Assembly: GCA_022822305.1 (NCBI GenBank)
Contig: JAJEBY010000016.1
Location: 992,001 to 1,056,000 of the forward strand
Length of the DNA: 64,000 nucleotides
Reading direction: 5' to 3'
From: Anaerolineae bacterium
Lineage (GTDB): Bacteria > Chloroflexota > Anaerolineae > Aggregatilineales > Phototrophicaceae
Below are positions 25,471 to 33,901 of this stretch, piece after piece. Each line of letters begins with the position of its first letter. The first letter of the stretch is position 1. The notes under the pieces were generated by a model, which was given only the letters and a program-made list of their open reading frames with translations, was not told the origin of the DNA and ran no database searches. The position numbers and the translations under genes are program-made.

Positions 25471-26439
25471 TCAAGGCAAGAGGCGACGGAAGACCGGATT
25501 CGACTTAGTCTGCGCGTGATCCAGCAGATTCACCAACAAGAATCCCGCAATCAGCAAGACAATCGCCATCCAAAACGACTCGGACCCCGCATCCGGCGCT
25601 ACCGGCGCATCGGCCAGGCAGCGGAAGTCTCCATGCCGGTCAACATCGTTTTGAAGACACTGGCGCCAAGGATAAATCTTCCAAAGCGAACCAACCATGA
25701 ACCCCACCAAAAGCGCCACGGTGCGATTGTAGTAATGCGCCAGCAAGTAACTTAAAACGCGCGAAAAGGCGATGATGCCAACACCGGCGCCAATCGCCAC
25801 GTAAATGACCGGGGGCAAATCACGATTGCTCACCGCCGACAACACATAGTCATATTGACCGAGGATTAATAATATGAAGGAGCCGGAGATACCCGGCAGG
25901 ATCATGGCTGTTATGGCAATCATGCCGCTGATGACCAGAATCGGCGGCGAGTGATCGGCTTCGGTCGGTACCAGGTTGACAACAGCGAAGGCCACAACCG
26001 TACCAATAATCCATGACACCAGAGACCTTGAATGCCATCGCACCTTGGCGCCAATCGTCACGATGGATGCCAGCACCAGACCGAAGAAGAATGCGAACAA
26101 GAGTGTTCTCCCCTGTGCGTCGTCCATCAGCGCGCTGAGGAAGCCGGATAATACGACAATCGCGAGCAAGATGCCCGCGCCGAGCGCAAGGAGTAACCGC
26201 AACGAGATATGCTCGAACAGCGCCTGAATACGGACGCCAATAAGCATCCGCAGCGCTTCCACATTGAAGGACTTGATGGCGTTGATCAGATCTTCATAGA
26301 CACCGAGAATGAAGGCCATGGTGCCGCCACTGACGCCGGGAACAATATCCGAGGCGCCCATGGCGAATCCAGTCAGCAACAAGCGCAGATATTGCCTGGC
26401 GGTTCTTGGTCTGGATAGGTTTTCTTTCGCACGCTCCAA
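25471..26439 (-). CDS. DUF368 membrane protein (PopT-type polyprenyl-phosphate carrier family)
   Basis: 322 residues, about eight membrane helices. Its N-terminal DIVPGVSGGTMAFILGVYEDL and the internal ALPGISGSFILLILGQYDYVL-like repeat (here ILPGISGS) are the DUF368 hallmark. Members act as C55-isoprenoid phosphate translocases that recycle the cell-envelope lipid carrier, and are needed under alkaline, sodium-rich conditions. That fits its place against the Mrp antiporter operon, though the two genes are convergent and not co-transcribed. Function is by family. Confidence 0.85.
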   Translation of the reverse strand: MERAKENLSRPRTARQYLRLLLTGFAMGASDIVPGVSGGTMAFILGVYEDLINAIKSFNVEALRMLIGVRIQALFEHISLRLLLALGAGILLAIVVLSGFLSALMDDAQGRTLLFAFFFGLVLASIVTIGAKVRWHSRSLVSWIIGTVVAFAVVNLVPTEADHSPPILVISGMIAITAMILPGISGSFILLILGQYDYVLSAVSNRDLPPVIYVAIGAGVGIIAFSRVLSYLLAHYYNRTVALLVGFMVGSLWKIYPWRQCLQNDVDRHGDFRCLADAPVAPDAGSESFWMAIVLLIAGFLLVNLLDHAQTKSNPVFRRLLP

Positions 26440-26705
26440 CGCTTTGCTCCTCTCTATTTTGAGCTGTCGGCTAAATTATGGGTAAACGCGTAGTTCCAAT
26501 TAAGTCATGCGAGAATTGATGCGTTGGACTTGGCAAAGGCGGGCGAGCCAACGGCTGACCCCTACAAGGCTTGTCCACATTTGCGGAGATTTCTCACCTT
26601 ATGTCGGCAAGTATCATAACTCGCCTGCAATTTCTTGCATTCACCGGACTATCGCAGACTTGCTAGAATATTCTCACGTCAGTTGATTATAGGGGCAATT
26701 CGATC

Positions 26706-27470
26706 ATGCCGCTCATCGAGACCGCAGACGTAAACTTATGGATCGCGGATTATCGCCCGGACGACAGCCGGCCAATCGCTCTCATCATTCACGGCGCCGG
26801 CGGATCTCATGAAAGCTTCCCGGCAGAGTTGCGGCAGCTGCGAAGGGTCAATCCCGTCCTGGCCGATCTGTGTGGTCATGGCAATAGTCCCGGCGACGGA
26901 TACGACTCAATATCGAATCACGCGCGCGATATGGCGGCGCTGCTCGATAAAATAAATTCCGCGCCCGCGGTTGTCATCGGGCATAGTATGGGCGGCGCGA
27001 TCGCTCAAATGATGGCGCTGGAGTATCCCGAGCGCGTATCCGCATTGGTCTTGATCGCTACGGCCGCCAAGTTCCGAGTGAATCCGGCGCTGTTAAGCGA
27101 CATCGTCAGAGATTTTGACGGCACTGTAGATGCCCTCAATCGCTGGTTGTGGCGGCGTGATACGCCATCGTCTCAACGCCGCGACGCCGTGCAGGCCATG
27201 CGCGAGACGGATCCCGCGGTCTTCCAACGAGACTTTATCGCCTGTGATCGTTTCGATGTTCGCGCGCGACTGGCCGAGATTCGCGCCAAGGCGCTGATAC
27301 TGGCCGGCGAGGATGACAAGATGACTCCACACGCCCTGGCGGATGCGCTGGAAAGTGGGATCCCGCAAGCGGACCTGGTCACGTTCCCCGGCGGCAGTCA
27401 CATGTTCATGCTGGAGCAGGCGCGAGCAACCGTCGATGCGATAGACAGCTGGTTGGCAAGGGTTTTGTAG
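26706..27470 (+). CDS. Alpha/beta-hydrolase
   Basis: 254 residues. Nucleophile elbow GHSMGGAIAQ, with the oxyanion region IHGAGGSHESFP near the N terminus, a catalytic Asp in LILAGEDDKMTP and His in GGSHMFMLEQ. It is a soluble esterase/lipase-like enzyme of the 3-oxoadipate enol-lactonase/haloperoxidase type. The substrate cannot be told. Upstream is a 266-base gap with no sure promoter. Confidence 0.9.
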   Translation: MPLIETADVNLWIADYRPDDSRPIALIIHGAGGSHESFPAELRQLRRVNPVLADLCGHGNSPGDGYDSISNHARDMAALLDKINSAPAVVIGHSMGGAIAQMMALEYPERVSALVLIATAAKFRVNPALLSDIVRDFDGTVDALNRWLWRRDTPSSQRRDAVQAMRETDPAVFQRDFIACDRFDVRARLAEIRAKALILAGEDDKMTPHALADALESGIPQADLVTFPGGSHMFMLEQARATVDAIDSWLARVL

Positions 27471-27482
27471 ATTGTCGTTGGC

Positions 27483-28397
27483 CTAGTCGTCGTTAAGCGG
27501 CTTGCGGAAATCGTAAATGCCGTCGCGAATCGACCATCGAATCCCAGTCTCGCTGATCAAGGAATCTCCCTCGCGGACCAACCCGGCATAAGACCACGGG
27601 CACCTGAAAATCTCGACCGGATCGTTTACGTCCAGGAAGTCGCCACGTTCGCGGCTTTCTCCATACCTCAGGTCAAAGAATATGCTGGGCGAGATTCTCC
27701 AGCCCGTTCGTTGCAAGATGCCGTCCGCGCCAGCCAGAAGACTTGTCGGAAGGTGACGCTTGAGCAAGCCCAAGCGAAACCACGATACTGGGACAACACG
27801 CGCTATCTCGAATCCGAGGGCGGAAACTTCCGCGACCATTTGGTCGGGGTGAAAGTTGAAATTCAACTCGACGAATTCGACGGCGTCAAGCGTGTAGGGG
27901 CTCCAGCTGTTGCGACCAACCAGGCGCCGGAGCATCGACTTCAGATTACGTTTGTTGGCAAATTCCAGAATGAACCGGCCGCCGGCGCATATCGTTTCGG
28001 CGATTTGGCCGAGAACTGCCGGCACGTCTTCAAAGTGATGGATGACGCGTATCATGGTCGCGCCGTCAAACGTCGCCGGTTGGAATGGCGGGCGATAGGC
28101 ATCCGCCGCCACATAGATATAGCGCCCGTCGCCCAACTGCCCCCGCGCATATTGAAGTTGTTCCAGGGAATAATCGAGCAAGACAACTTGCTCGTACATC
28201 GAGTATTCCGCGCTTATTCTGCCGAATCCGGCGCCGACTTCCAGCAAACGTCTGCCGCTCTTGGGCAAGAGCCGCGCCAATACTTGACGTTCCACCGCAT
28301 CTTCGTAGTCGCGCCCCCGTCCTTCCCAGAAGTCCTGACGATAGCTGGAATCGCCGTAGTCACAGATGCGGGGGTGTTCAGGCATTGCCATTCTCAC
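27483..28397 (-). CDS. Class I SAM methyltransferase with degenerate Trm112-like tail
   Basis: 304 residues. Motif I LLEVGAGFGRISAEY (about 50-64) and VLLDYSLEQL show a Rossmann-fold methyltransferase; RVIHHFEDVPAVL is the post-motif region. From about residue 257 a short module follows: EIFRCPWSYAGLVREGDS, then GIRWSIRDGIYDF. This has the spacing and the IRDGI end of Trm112/zinc-ribbon domains, but only one of the usual four cysteines is left. Substrate unknown. The GTG at 28397 is the longest start; an ATG two codons later is as likely. It is convergent with the hydrolase gene and lies downstream of metK. Confidence 0.8.
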   Translation of the reverse strand: MRMAMPEHPRICDYGDSSYRQDFWEGRGRDYEDAVERQVLARLLPKSGRRLLEVGAGFGRISAEYSMYEQVVLLDYSLEQLQYARGQLGDGRYIYVAADAYRPPFQPATFDGATMIRVIHHFEDVPAVLGQIAETICAGGRFILEFANKRNLKSMLRRLVGRNSWSPYTLDAVEFVELNFNFHPDQMVAEVSALGFEIARVVPVSWFRLGLLKRHLPTSLLAGADGILQRTGWRISPSIFFDLRYGESRERGDFLDVNDPVEIFRCPWSYAGLVREGDSLISETGIRWSIRDGIYDFRKPLNDD

Positions 28398-28413
28398 ATT
28401 GGTGTCAATTGAA

Positions 28414-29577
28414 TCAGGCTAGTCCCGATTCGGCGCGCAAGGTGTCCGCCTTGTCAGTCTGTTCCCAGGGCACATTGACATCGTCGCGTCCAAAATGCCC
28501 GTAGGCGGCGACCTGCCGATATATAGGACGGCGCAGGTCCAGATCATGGATGATCGCGGCCGGGCTCAAATCGAAGTGGCCACGGATCAGCCTTTCGATT
28601 GCGCTATCGTCAATCTGACCAGTGCCGAAGGTTTCGACGGCCAGCGAAGTCGGTTTGGTTTCTCCAATGGCATAGGAAACCTGCAATTCAAAGCGCTTGG
28701 CGAGCCCCGCGGCTACAACGTTTTTGGCGACATAACGCGCCATGTAGGCGGCGCTGCGATCGACCTTGGTGGGGTCTTTGCCGGAGAATGCGCCGCCACC
28801 GTGACGGGCGACGCCGCCATAAGTATCGACGATGATTTTCCGGCCGGTCAATCCCGCATCGCCCTGGGGCCCCCCGATCACAAAATTGCCGGTAGGATTG
28901 ATAATGTAGTTGGTCCCGCTGATGAGATGAGCTGGAACGACATCGGCAATGATACCGTCAATCAATTGATCACGGATGTCTTCCTGAGAGATATCTGGAT
29001 GGTGCTGCGTCGATACGACGATGGCGTCAATGCGGACGGGCTGACCGCAGGCGTATTCAACTGTCACCTGGCTTTTGGCATCCGGACGCAGCCACGTCAG
29101 TTCACCGGTCTCGCGCGCCGACGCCAGACGCCGGACTAATCGGTGAGCCAGGGCGATGGTCAATGGCATGAATTCCGGCGTCTCGTCACAAGCGAAGCCA
29201 ATCATCATGCCCTGATCGCCGGCCCCCTGACGATCGACGCCCTGCTTGATATCGGGCGACTGCTTGTTGATACGGGTCAGTATTTCGCAAGCCTTCAAAT
29301 CGAACCCGTATTCGGCGCGTGTATAACCAATGCCGCGAATGGTATCCCGCACGATCTGATCATAATCAATCGCGGCCTCCGCCGTGATCTCGCCGATCAC
29401 GACCACAAGATTATTCGAGATCGCCACTTCGCAGGCGACGCGAGCCATCGGATCTTGCTCCAGCAGCGCATCAAGCACTGCATCGCTGATTTGATCGCAG
29501 ATCTTGTCCGGATGCCCCTCCGATACCGACTCCGAAGTGAAGAAATATCGTGGAGATGTCATGAATGTGGTTGCCAT
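28414..29577 (-). CDS. metK: S-adenosylmethionine synthetase
   Basis: 387 residues from ATG 29577, which follows AGGAAAGGCGACT. Makes SAM from methionine and ATP; the enzyme is a cytoplasmic tetramer. Signature segments are present: [32 protein letters not shown] and the P-loop-like [19 protein letters not shown]. Length is normal. A SAM riboswitch with a terminator lies in its leader, so excess SAM should shut transcription. The longer open frame upstream (to 29673) would read through the riboswitch 3' flank and is not credible. Confidence 0.98.
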   Translation of the reverse strand: MATTFMTSPRYFFTSESVSEGHPDKICDQISDAVLDALLEQDPMARVACEVAISNNLVVVIGEITAEAAIDYDQIVRDTIRGIGYTRAEYGFDLKACEILTRINKQSPDIKQGVDRQGAGDQGMMIGFACDETPEFMPLTIALAHRLVRRLASARETGELTWLRPDAKSQVTVEYACGQPVRIDAIVVSTQHHPDISQEDIRDQLIDGIIADVVPAHLISGTNYIINPTGNFVIGGPQGDAGLTGRKIIVDTYGGVARHGGGAFSGKDPTKVDRSAAYMARYVAKNVVAAGLAKRFELQVSYAIGETKPTSLAVETFGTGQIDDSAIERLIRGHFDLSPAAIIHDLDLRRPIYRQVAAYGHFGRDDVNVPWEQTDKADTLRAESGLA

Positions 29578-29679
29578 AGTCGCCTTTCCTGATTGACATC
29601 GCGGGCAGAACCCGCAAGGGCAGATTCGCCCGACAATCCTTGGCACGGCATATTGCGCTGGGAGGCGCGACAAGACAAC

Positions 29680-29707
29680 AAAAAACGCCTTGCGCGGCAG
29701 AAGGCGT
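29680..29707 (-). terminator. Riboswitch-controlled terminator of metK
   Basis: Minus strand: ACGCCTT pairs with AAGGCGT (7 bp) around a 9-base loop and is followed by TTTTTT. It stands 22 bases after the SAM aptamer and 100 bases before metK, so it is the off-state of an attenuation switch. Confidence 0.9.
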
Positions 29708-29729
29708 GAACGGCAGTCATTCAGAATCG

Positions 29730-29832
29730 CTCATCTGCCAGAGTTTATACCCTGCCGGACTTAGCACCGTCCCGGTAGATCGGGGGTTGCCGCGAGTTCG
29801 TCGAGCCGGATCTCTCACTCGCTCTTGATGAG
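29730..29832 (-). promoter_or_regulatory. SAM riboswitch (S-box, SAM-I type)
   Basis: The minus strand reads CTCATCAAGAG at the 5' end, then CGGCAACC, CGGTGCTAAGTCCGGCAGG and CTCTGGCAGATGAG at the 3' end. P1 is CTCATC (29832-29827) paired with GATGAG (29735-29730). The core ATCAAGAG..GCAACC..GGTGCTAA..CC.GC is the S-box consensus. It controls metK directly, with the terminator at 29680-29707. Confidence 0.93.
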
Positions 29833-29864
29833 TACCGCAGGCCAAAATGACCTAAGTAGCGCGC

Positions 29865-29892
29865 AGTATAGCACAGCCAGCGCAGACTGCAA
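29865..29892 (-). promoter_or_regulatory. Promoter of metK
   Basis: Minus strand: TTGCAG (29892-29887), a 16-base spacer and TATACT (29870-29865) with TG one base before the -10. Initiation would fall shortly before the SAM riboswitch. The sequence TGCTATACTGCGCG is identical to that at the rpsT promoter. The remaining 146 bases to folE (29893-30038) hold nothing I recognise. Confidence 0.6.
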
Positions 29893-30038
29893 AGCTGATT
29901 CTCGTCACCAGATGGCGTTTATTCGGATTATGACGCGTGAGATCACAAGGCGCGCTTGGCAAGTTTGGCAGGATATATGCGGCGTACTAATCGCCCAATG
30001 CCGGTGGCGAGACCGTACAACCCGATTACATTCGATAT

Positions 30039-30734
30039 CTATGAGCCATTTGAGTGCTGGGTGCGCAACAGGAATTCGTTGCGGAGTTGACGATCGAGTT
30101 TGAATTCGCCCAACATGGCGCTGGTAGTCATATTGGAGTTGTGTTTCTTCACACCGCGAATCATTGAGCACATGTGCTGAGCGGTGAGCGTTACGGCGAC
30201 GCCTCTTGGCTCCAATACCTCGTCAACGAAATCGGCGATTTGCTGTGTCAATCGTTCTTGCACCTGAAGCCGTCGCGAAAACATATCGACGATGCGGGGA
30301 ATCTTGCTCAGCCCGACGATTCTACCGCTCGGGATATAAGCGACGTGCGCGTGCCCCACGAATGGCAACAGGTGATGCTCACACAAGCTGTAGTAGTCTA
30401 TGGGACTGACAATCACCATATCGTCGTAATCGCAGTCAAACAGAGCGTTATTGACCAATTCTACGGGATCGGTGGTATATCCGCTGACCAGTTCCTGGTA
30501 CGCTTTTGCCACGCGCTTTGGAGTATCCAGCAGGCCGTCACGGCCGGGGTCTTCGCCGATGGCGTACAGAAGGTCTGATACGGCGCGCATTGCGGCGGTC
30601 GTATCTACGCAATCTAAACCCAAATCAAAACGATTCAGCAACTCCTCAGATTGAAGTTTCTGCTGAATTGTCGATTCTACAACGGCACCCACTTGCGTTT
30701 CATGGCTGTCCATGAACAGCCAATCTGTTTCCAT
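30039..30734 (-). CDS. folE: GTP cyclohydrolase I
   Basis: 231 residues. Converts GTP to 7,8-dihydroneopterin triphosphate, the first step of folate or pterin synthesis, as a cytoplasmic decamer. Zinc ligands: Cys and His in [10 protein letters not shown] and Cys in [31 protein letters not shown] is the GTP-binding core. The N terminus is about 35 residues longer than the minimal enzyme. It is divergent from the folB-folK gene, with a promoter at 30809-30838. Confidence 0.96.
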   Translation of the reverse strand: METDWLFMDSHETQVGAVVESTIQQKLQSEELLNRFDLGLDCVDTTAAMRAVSDLLYAIGEDPGRDGLLDTPKRVAKAYQELVSGYTTDPVELVNNALFDCDYDDMVIVSPIDYYSLCEHHLLPFVGHAHVAYIPSGRIVGLSKIPRIVDMFSRRLQVQERLTQQIADFVDEVLEPRGVAVTLTAQHMCSMIRGVKKHNSNMTTSAMLGEFKLDRQLRNEFLLRTQHSNGS

Positions 30735-30808
30735 CGGTCGTCATTCGGTTGTCCTTCGAGTGCGACGCAATTCTGTGAAGCTCAACAGGGGCGTGATGTC
30801 GCGCCATT

Positions 30809-30838
30809 ATTATAGTACATTAACGCGCGCGATTGCAA
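30809..30838 (-). promoter_or_regulatory. Promoter of folE
   Basis: Minus strand: TTGCAA (30838-30833), an 18-base spacer and a perfect TATAAT (30814-30809), about 75 bases before the folE start. It lies in the 257-base divergent region towards folB-folK. Confidence 0.55.
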
Positions 30839-30991
30839 TACCCAATCTAAAGCCACAGGATTCTTGAGCTTGGCCGCGCTCTAAGCGATAATCGAAGAGC
30901 GGAGCACAATTCGCATTATTGTCGTTGAGGATGTGCCGAGAATCTGGCAGATTCCGCACGCTATCGGCGAACGACTGAATGAGCTTGACAG

Positions 30992-31852
30992 ATGGACATC
31001 ATTGAAATTAACAGCTTGAGACTGCGCACTTACATCGGCTTCAGCCCCCACGAGCTCGACGCGCCGCAAGACGTTGTCATTGATCTGCGCATCGGCAATG
31101 AACGCGGGCTGGCTGGCGAAACAGACAAACCTGAAGACGCCTTCAACTACCGTACCGTAACCAAGGCTGTCATTGCGCTGGTGACGAACTCGCGCTTTCG
31201 CCTGGTCGAGAAGCTGGCGGAGGAGATCGCTCGCGCAGTCGTGTTGGATTTCGCGGCGGATTTCGTCGCCGTAAGGGTTCACAAACCGGGCGCGCTGCGT
31301 CATTCTGATTCGGTCGGCATCACGATCGAGAGACGACCGCAAGATTATGCGCGCAACGCCGCCTACCTGTGCTTGGGATCGAATATCGAGCCAGAAGAGA
31401 ACCTGGCCAGCGCAATCCGGCTGCTCAGACAACATACAGCGCTTTTGGCCATTTCGCCGGTGTATCGCACAGCGCCGCTTGGATTCGCCGATCAGCCGCC
31501 GTTCCTGAACATGGCAGTGAAAATCCATACCTTGCGGAATCCTCAATCGTTCAAAGCGGAAGTCATCGATAGCATTGAGACAGCGCTGGGACGCTTGCGT
31601 GATCCGGACAACAGAAACGCGCCGCGCACGATTGATATTGACATAGCGCTCTGGAATGACGAGGCGCTTGTTTACGGCAGCAAACCCTGGCATATTCCGG
31701 ATCCCGATACTCTTCGTTTTGCGCATGTCGCCGTGCCCCTGGCCGATCTGGCGCCCGACTATCTGCACCCGACCGCAGGCCGCAGTCTGAATGCTGTAGC
31801 GGCGGGCTTAGAGAGAACCGCGATGCAACGACTTGCGATTGATTTCGCCTGA
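30992..31852 (+). CDS. folBK: Bifunctional dihydroneopterin aldolase / HPPK (FolB-FolK fusion)
   Basis: 286 residues, two enzymes of folate synthesis in one chain. Residues 1-120 are FolB: MDIIEINSLRLRTYIGFSPHE, VIDLRIG and RLVEKLAEEIARAV, with VRVHKPGALRHSDSVGI at its end. Residues 124-286 are FolK: AYLCLGSNIEPEENLASAI, YRTAPLGFADQPPFLNM and APRTIDIDIALW (metal/pyrophosphate loop). The FolK loop before the end is looser than usual (WHIPDPDTLRFAHVAVPL). It is divergent from folE, so three successive steps sit together; folP is not present here. Confidence 0.92.
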   Translation: MDIIEINSLRLRTYIGFSPHELDAPQDVVIDLRIGNERGLAGETDKPEDAFNYRTVTKAVIALVTNSRFRLVEKLAEEIARAVVLDFAADFVAVRVHKPGALRHSDSVGITIERRPQDYARNAAYLCLGSNIEPEENLASAIRLLRQHTALLAISPVYRTAPLGFADQPPFLNMAVKIHTLRNPQSFKAEVIDSIETALGRLRDPDNRNAPRTIDIDIALWNDEALVYGSKPWHIPDPDTLRFAHVAVPLADLAPDYLHPTAGRSLNAVAAGLERTAMQRLAIDFA

Positions 31853-31991
31853 CGACCAAAGTGAGCCAATGGCGGAGTCGTCATGTACAACACGGTGACT
31901 GCTTGATTTTGCACTAACGCACATTTGACTGCTGGGCTAAAATTGACCCGTGCGCCGCAATCGCGCGCGCATGCGGATACCGGGAGCAGCC

Positions 31992-32645
31992 ATGGCCACA
32001 GACCAATTGATCACCTTGTCGGAGCCGCGTTCGGCCGCCGCTGAAGCCTTCCGCACGCTGCGCACAAATCTGATGTTCAGCAGCGTAAACGAACCCATAC
32101 GCACCATGCTGGTCACGTCGGCGGCGCGCGACGATGAAAAGAGCCTGACTGTCGCCAATGTGGCCGTGACCTTTGCGCAAAGTGGCCATCGCACTGTCAT
32201 CGTCGACGCCGACTTGCGGCAGCCGCAACAGCATAAAATATGGGGTATTCGAGACAACAAGGGCTTGACCGGCATGATGGTCGACGATGCGGCCGTCAGC
32301 GAACCGCCGTTATCAAAAACATCAATTGAGAATCTGGAGGTTTTGCCAGCCGGGGAGTTGCCGCCTAACCCGGCCGACTTGCTCAGCGGCAAACGCATGG
32401 ACGCGATCATCAACGCGCTGCAAGCTCGAGCCGATTATGTGATATTTGACAGCCCGCCGGTTCTGGCGGCCACCGACGCCGCATTGCTGGGCATCAAACT
32501 GGATGCCGCCTTGCTCGTTGTCAAGGCGGGGGACACCCGACGCGATCATACCGCGCAGGCGCGTCAGGCTTTGGAGCGCGTACATGTCCGTATCGTTGGC
32601 GCCGTGCTCATCAATGCTCCCAGTGACGACAGAATTGCCTACTAG
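31992..32645 (+). CDS. CpsD/CapB-like P-loop ATPase with altered Walker A
   Basis: 217 residues from ATG 31992 (GGGAG upstream). Homologous to the cytoplasmic kinase half of polysaccharide co-polymerases: EAFRTLRTNLMFSSVNE, then Walker A at VTSAARDDEKSLTVANVA (41-58), Walker A' VIVDADLRQP (69-78) and Walker B VIFDSPPV (150-157). Normally the loop ends GEGKS or DEGKS; here it is DDEKS, without the glycine before Lys50. There is no C-terminal tyrosine cluster, just a final Tyr. It opens the polysaccharide locus; the Wzz-like membrane partner may be the protein at 41116. Confidence 0.82.
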   Translation: MATDQLITLSEPRSAAAEAFRTLRTNLMFSSVNEPIRTMLVTSAARDDEKSLTVANVAVTFAQSGHRTVIVDADLRQPQQHKIWGIRDNKGLTGMMVDDAAVSEPPLSKTSIENLEVLPAGELPPNPADLLSGKRMDAIINALQARADYVIFDSPPVLAATDAALLGIKLDAALLVVKAGDTRRDHTAQARQALERVHVRIVGAVLINAPSDDRIAY

Positions 32646-32820
32646 GGCGAGCGCGAATGTTCAATGCGCCCGCGGTTCACTGCCGGCAGCAAGGCGCGAA
32701 AATGGGCGGTAAGCTCGCGCGCGTCGCTGTGATCGCCGGATTCCAGGCGTTTGAGTCGTTGCTCAACAGAATGACCACTTGCAGCTTGTCCATCCATCAT
32801 ATGCGGAGACTCTAGCGCCA

Positions 32821-33891
32821 ATGAAAGGACTAATCTTGAGCGGCGGCAAAGGCACACGTCTTTATCCGCTCACCTATACACGCGCCAAGCAGCTGATCCC
32901 GGTCGCGAATAAGCCGGTCTTGATCCGCGTGATCGAGGCGATCCGTGAAGCTGGCGTAGAAGAAATCGGCATCGTAGTCGGGCAAACTGCCGAGGAGATC
33001 AAGAATACCTTGGGTGACGGCAGCGCCTGGAATGCGAAGCTGCGCTATATCCCCCAAGAGAGTCCCGACGGATTGGCGCACGCGGTCAAGATCTCTCGCG
33101 ATTTCCTGGGAGATGATCCTTTTGTCATGTTCCTGGGGGACAACGTCATCGAAGGCGGCATCGCCGGCTTGATTCGGGACTTCGACATGAATGAATGGAA
33201 TTGCCAAATCGTGTTGAAACAAGTCGATAATCCATCCGCCTATGGCGTCGCGGAGATGCAGCCGAACGGCAGCATCAAGGCGCTCGTGGAAAAACCGGCG
33301 CATCCGCCCAGCAACCTCGCGCTGGTCGGGATTTATATGTTCGACCGGCACATCTTTGAAGCTGTCAACGCCATTCAGCCCTCGGGCCGCGGCGAATACG
33401 AAATCACCGATGCCATTCAGTGGCTGATAGAACATGGCTATAGCGTTTTTCCGCATGTGCACGATGGCTGGTGGATCGATACGGGCAAGCCTACGGATAT
33501 GCTGGAAGCCAACAGCCACGTGCTTGAAGAGATTCAACCGGCTATTGCGGAATCGGCTGAGATTGATGCGAACTCCACTGTTGATTCGCGAGTCACGTTG
33601 CAGGCAGGCGCGAGAATTATCAACAGCATTGTGCGTGGTCCCACTATCATCGGCAAAGCGACAGTGATCGAAAACAGCTACATCGGTCCCTTCACCAGCG
33701 TCTATCATCATTGCCAAGTTCGCAATTGCCAAATCGAACGCAGCATCATTCTGGAGAACAGTCGAATTTCTGATATCGATCAGACGCTGCGCGACAGTTT
33801 GATCGGTCGCAATGTCCGGGTGCAGCGCAGCGATGGCAAGCCGAGCGGAATCAAGATGAATCTCGGCGATCACGGCACACTCTGGGTCTAG
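32821..33891 (+). CDS. rmlA: Glucose-1-phosphate thymidylyltransferase, long form
   Basis: 356 residues from ATG 32821. The nucleotidyltransferase domain starts KGLILSGGKGTRLYPLTYTRAKQL; VMFLGDNVIEGGI holds the metal Asp; YEITDAIQWL follows. About residues 250-345 form a left-handed beta-helix (hexapeptide repeats such as GARIINSIVRGPTIIGKA), the long or StrD/RffH-like form often found in bacteria and archaea. Makes dTDP-glucose from Glc-1-P and dTTP, feeding RmlB at 34741. A sugar nucleotide with a different base cannot be excluded from sequence alone. Confidence 0.9.
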   Translation: MKGLILSGGKGTRLYPLTYTRAKQLIPVANKPVLIRVIEAIREAGVEEIGIVVGQTAEEIKNTLGDGSAWNAKLRYIPQESPDGLAHAVKISRDFLGDDPFVMFLGDNVIEGGIAGLIRDFDMNEWNCQIVLKQVDNPSAYGVAEMQPNGSIKALVEKPAHPPSNLALVGIYMFDRHIFEAVNAIQPSGRGEYEITDAIQWLIEHGYSVFPHVHDGWWIDTGKPTDMLEANSHVLEEIQPAIAESAEIDANSTVDSRVTLQAGARIINSIVRGPTIIGKATVIENSYIGPFTSVYHHCQVRNCQIERSIILENSRISDIDQTLRDSLIGRNVRVQRSDGKPSGIKMNLGDHGTLWV

Positions 33892-33901
33892 AGAATTGCG
33901 C

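Noticed and set aside
32642..32857. Small minus-strand frame (71 codons) between the CpsD-like gene and rmlA
   Set aside because: It overlaps the rmlA start, has no ribosome binding site that I trust and no known relative.
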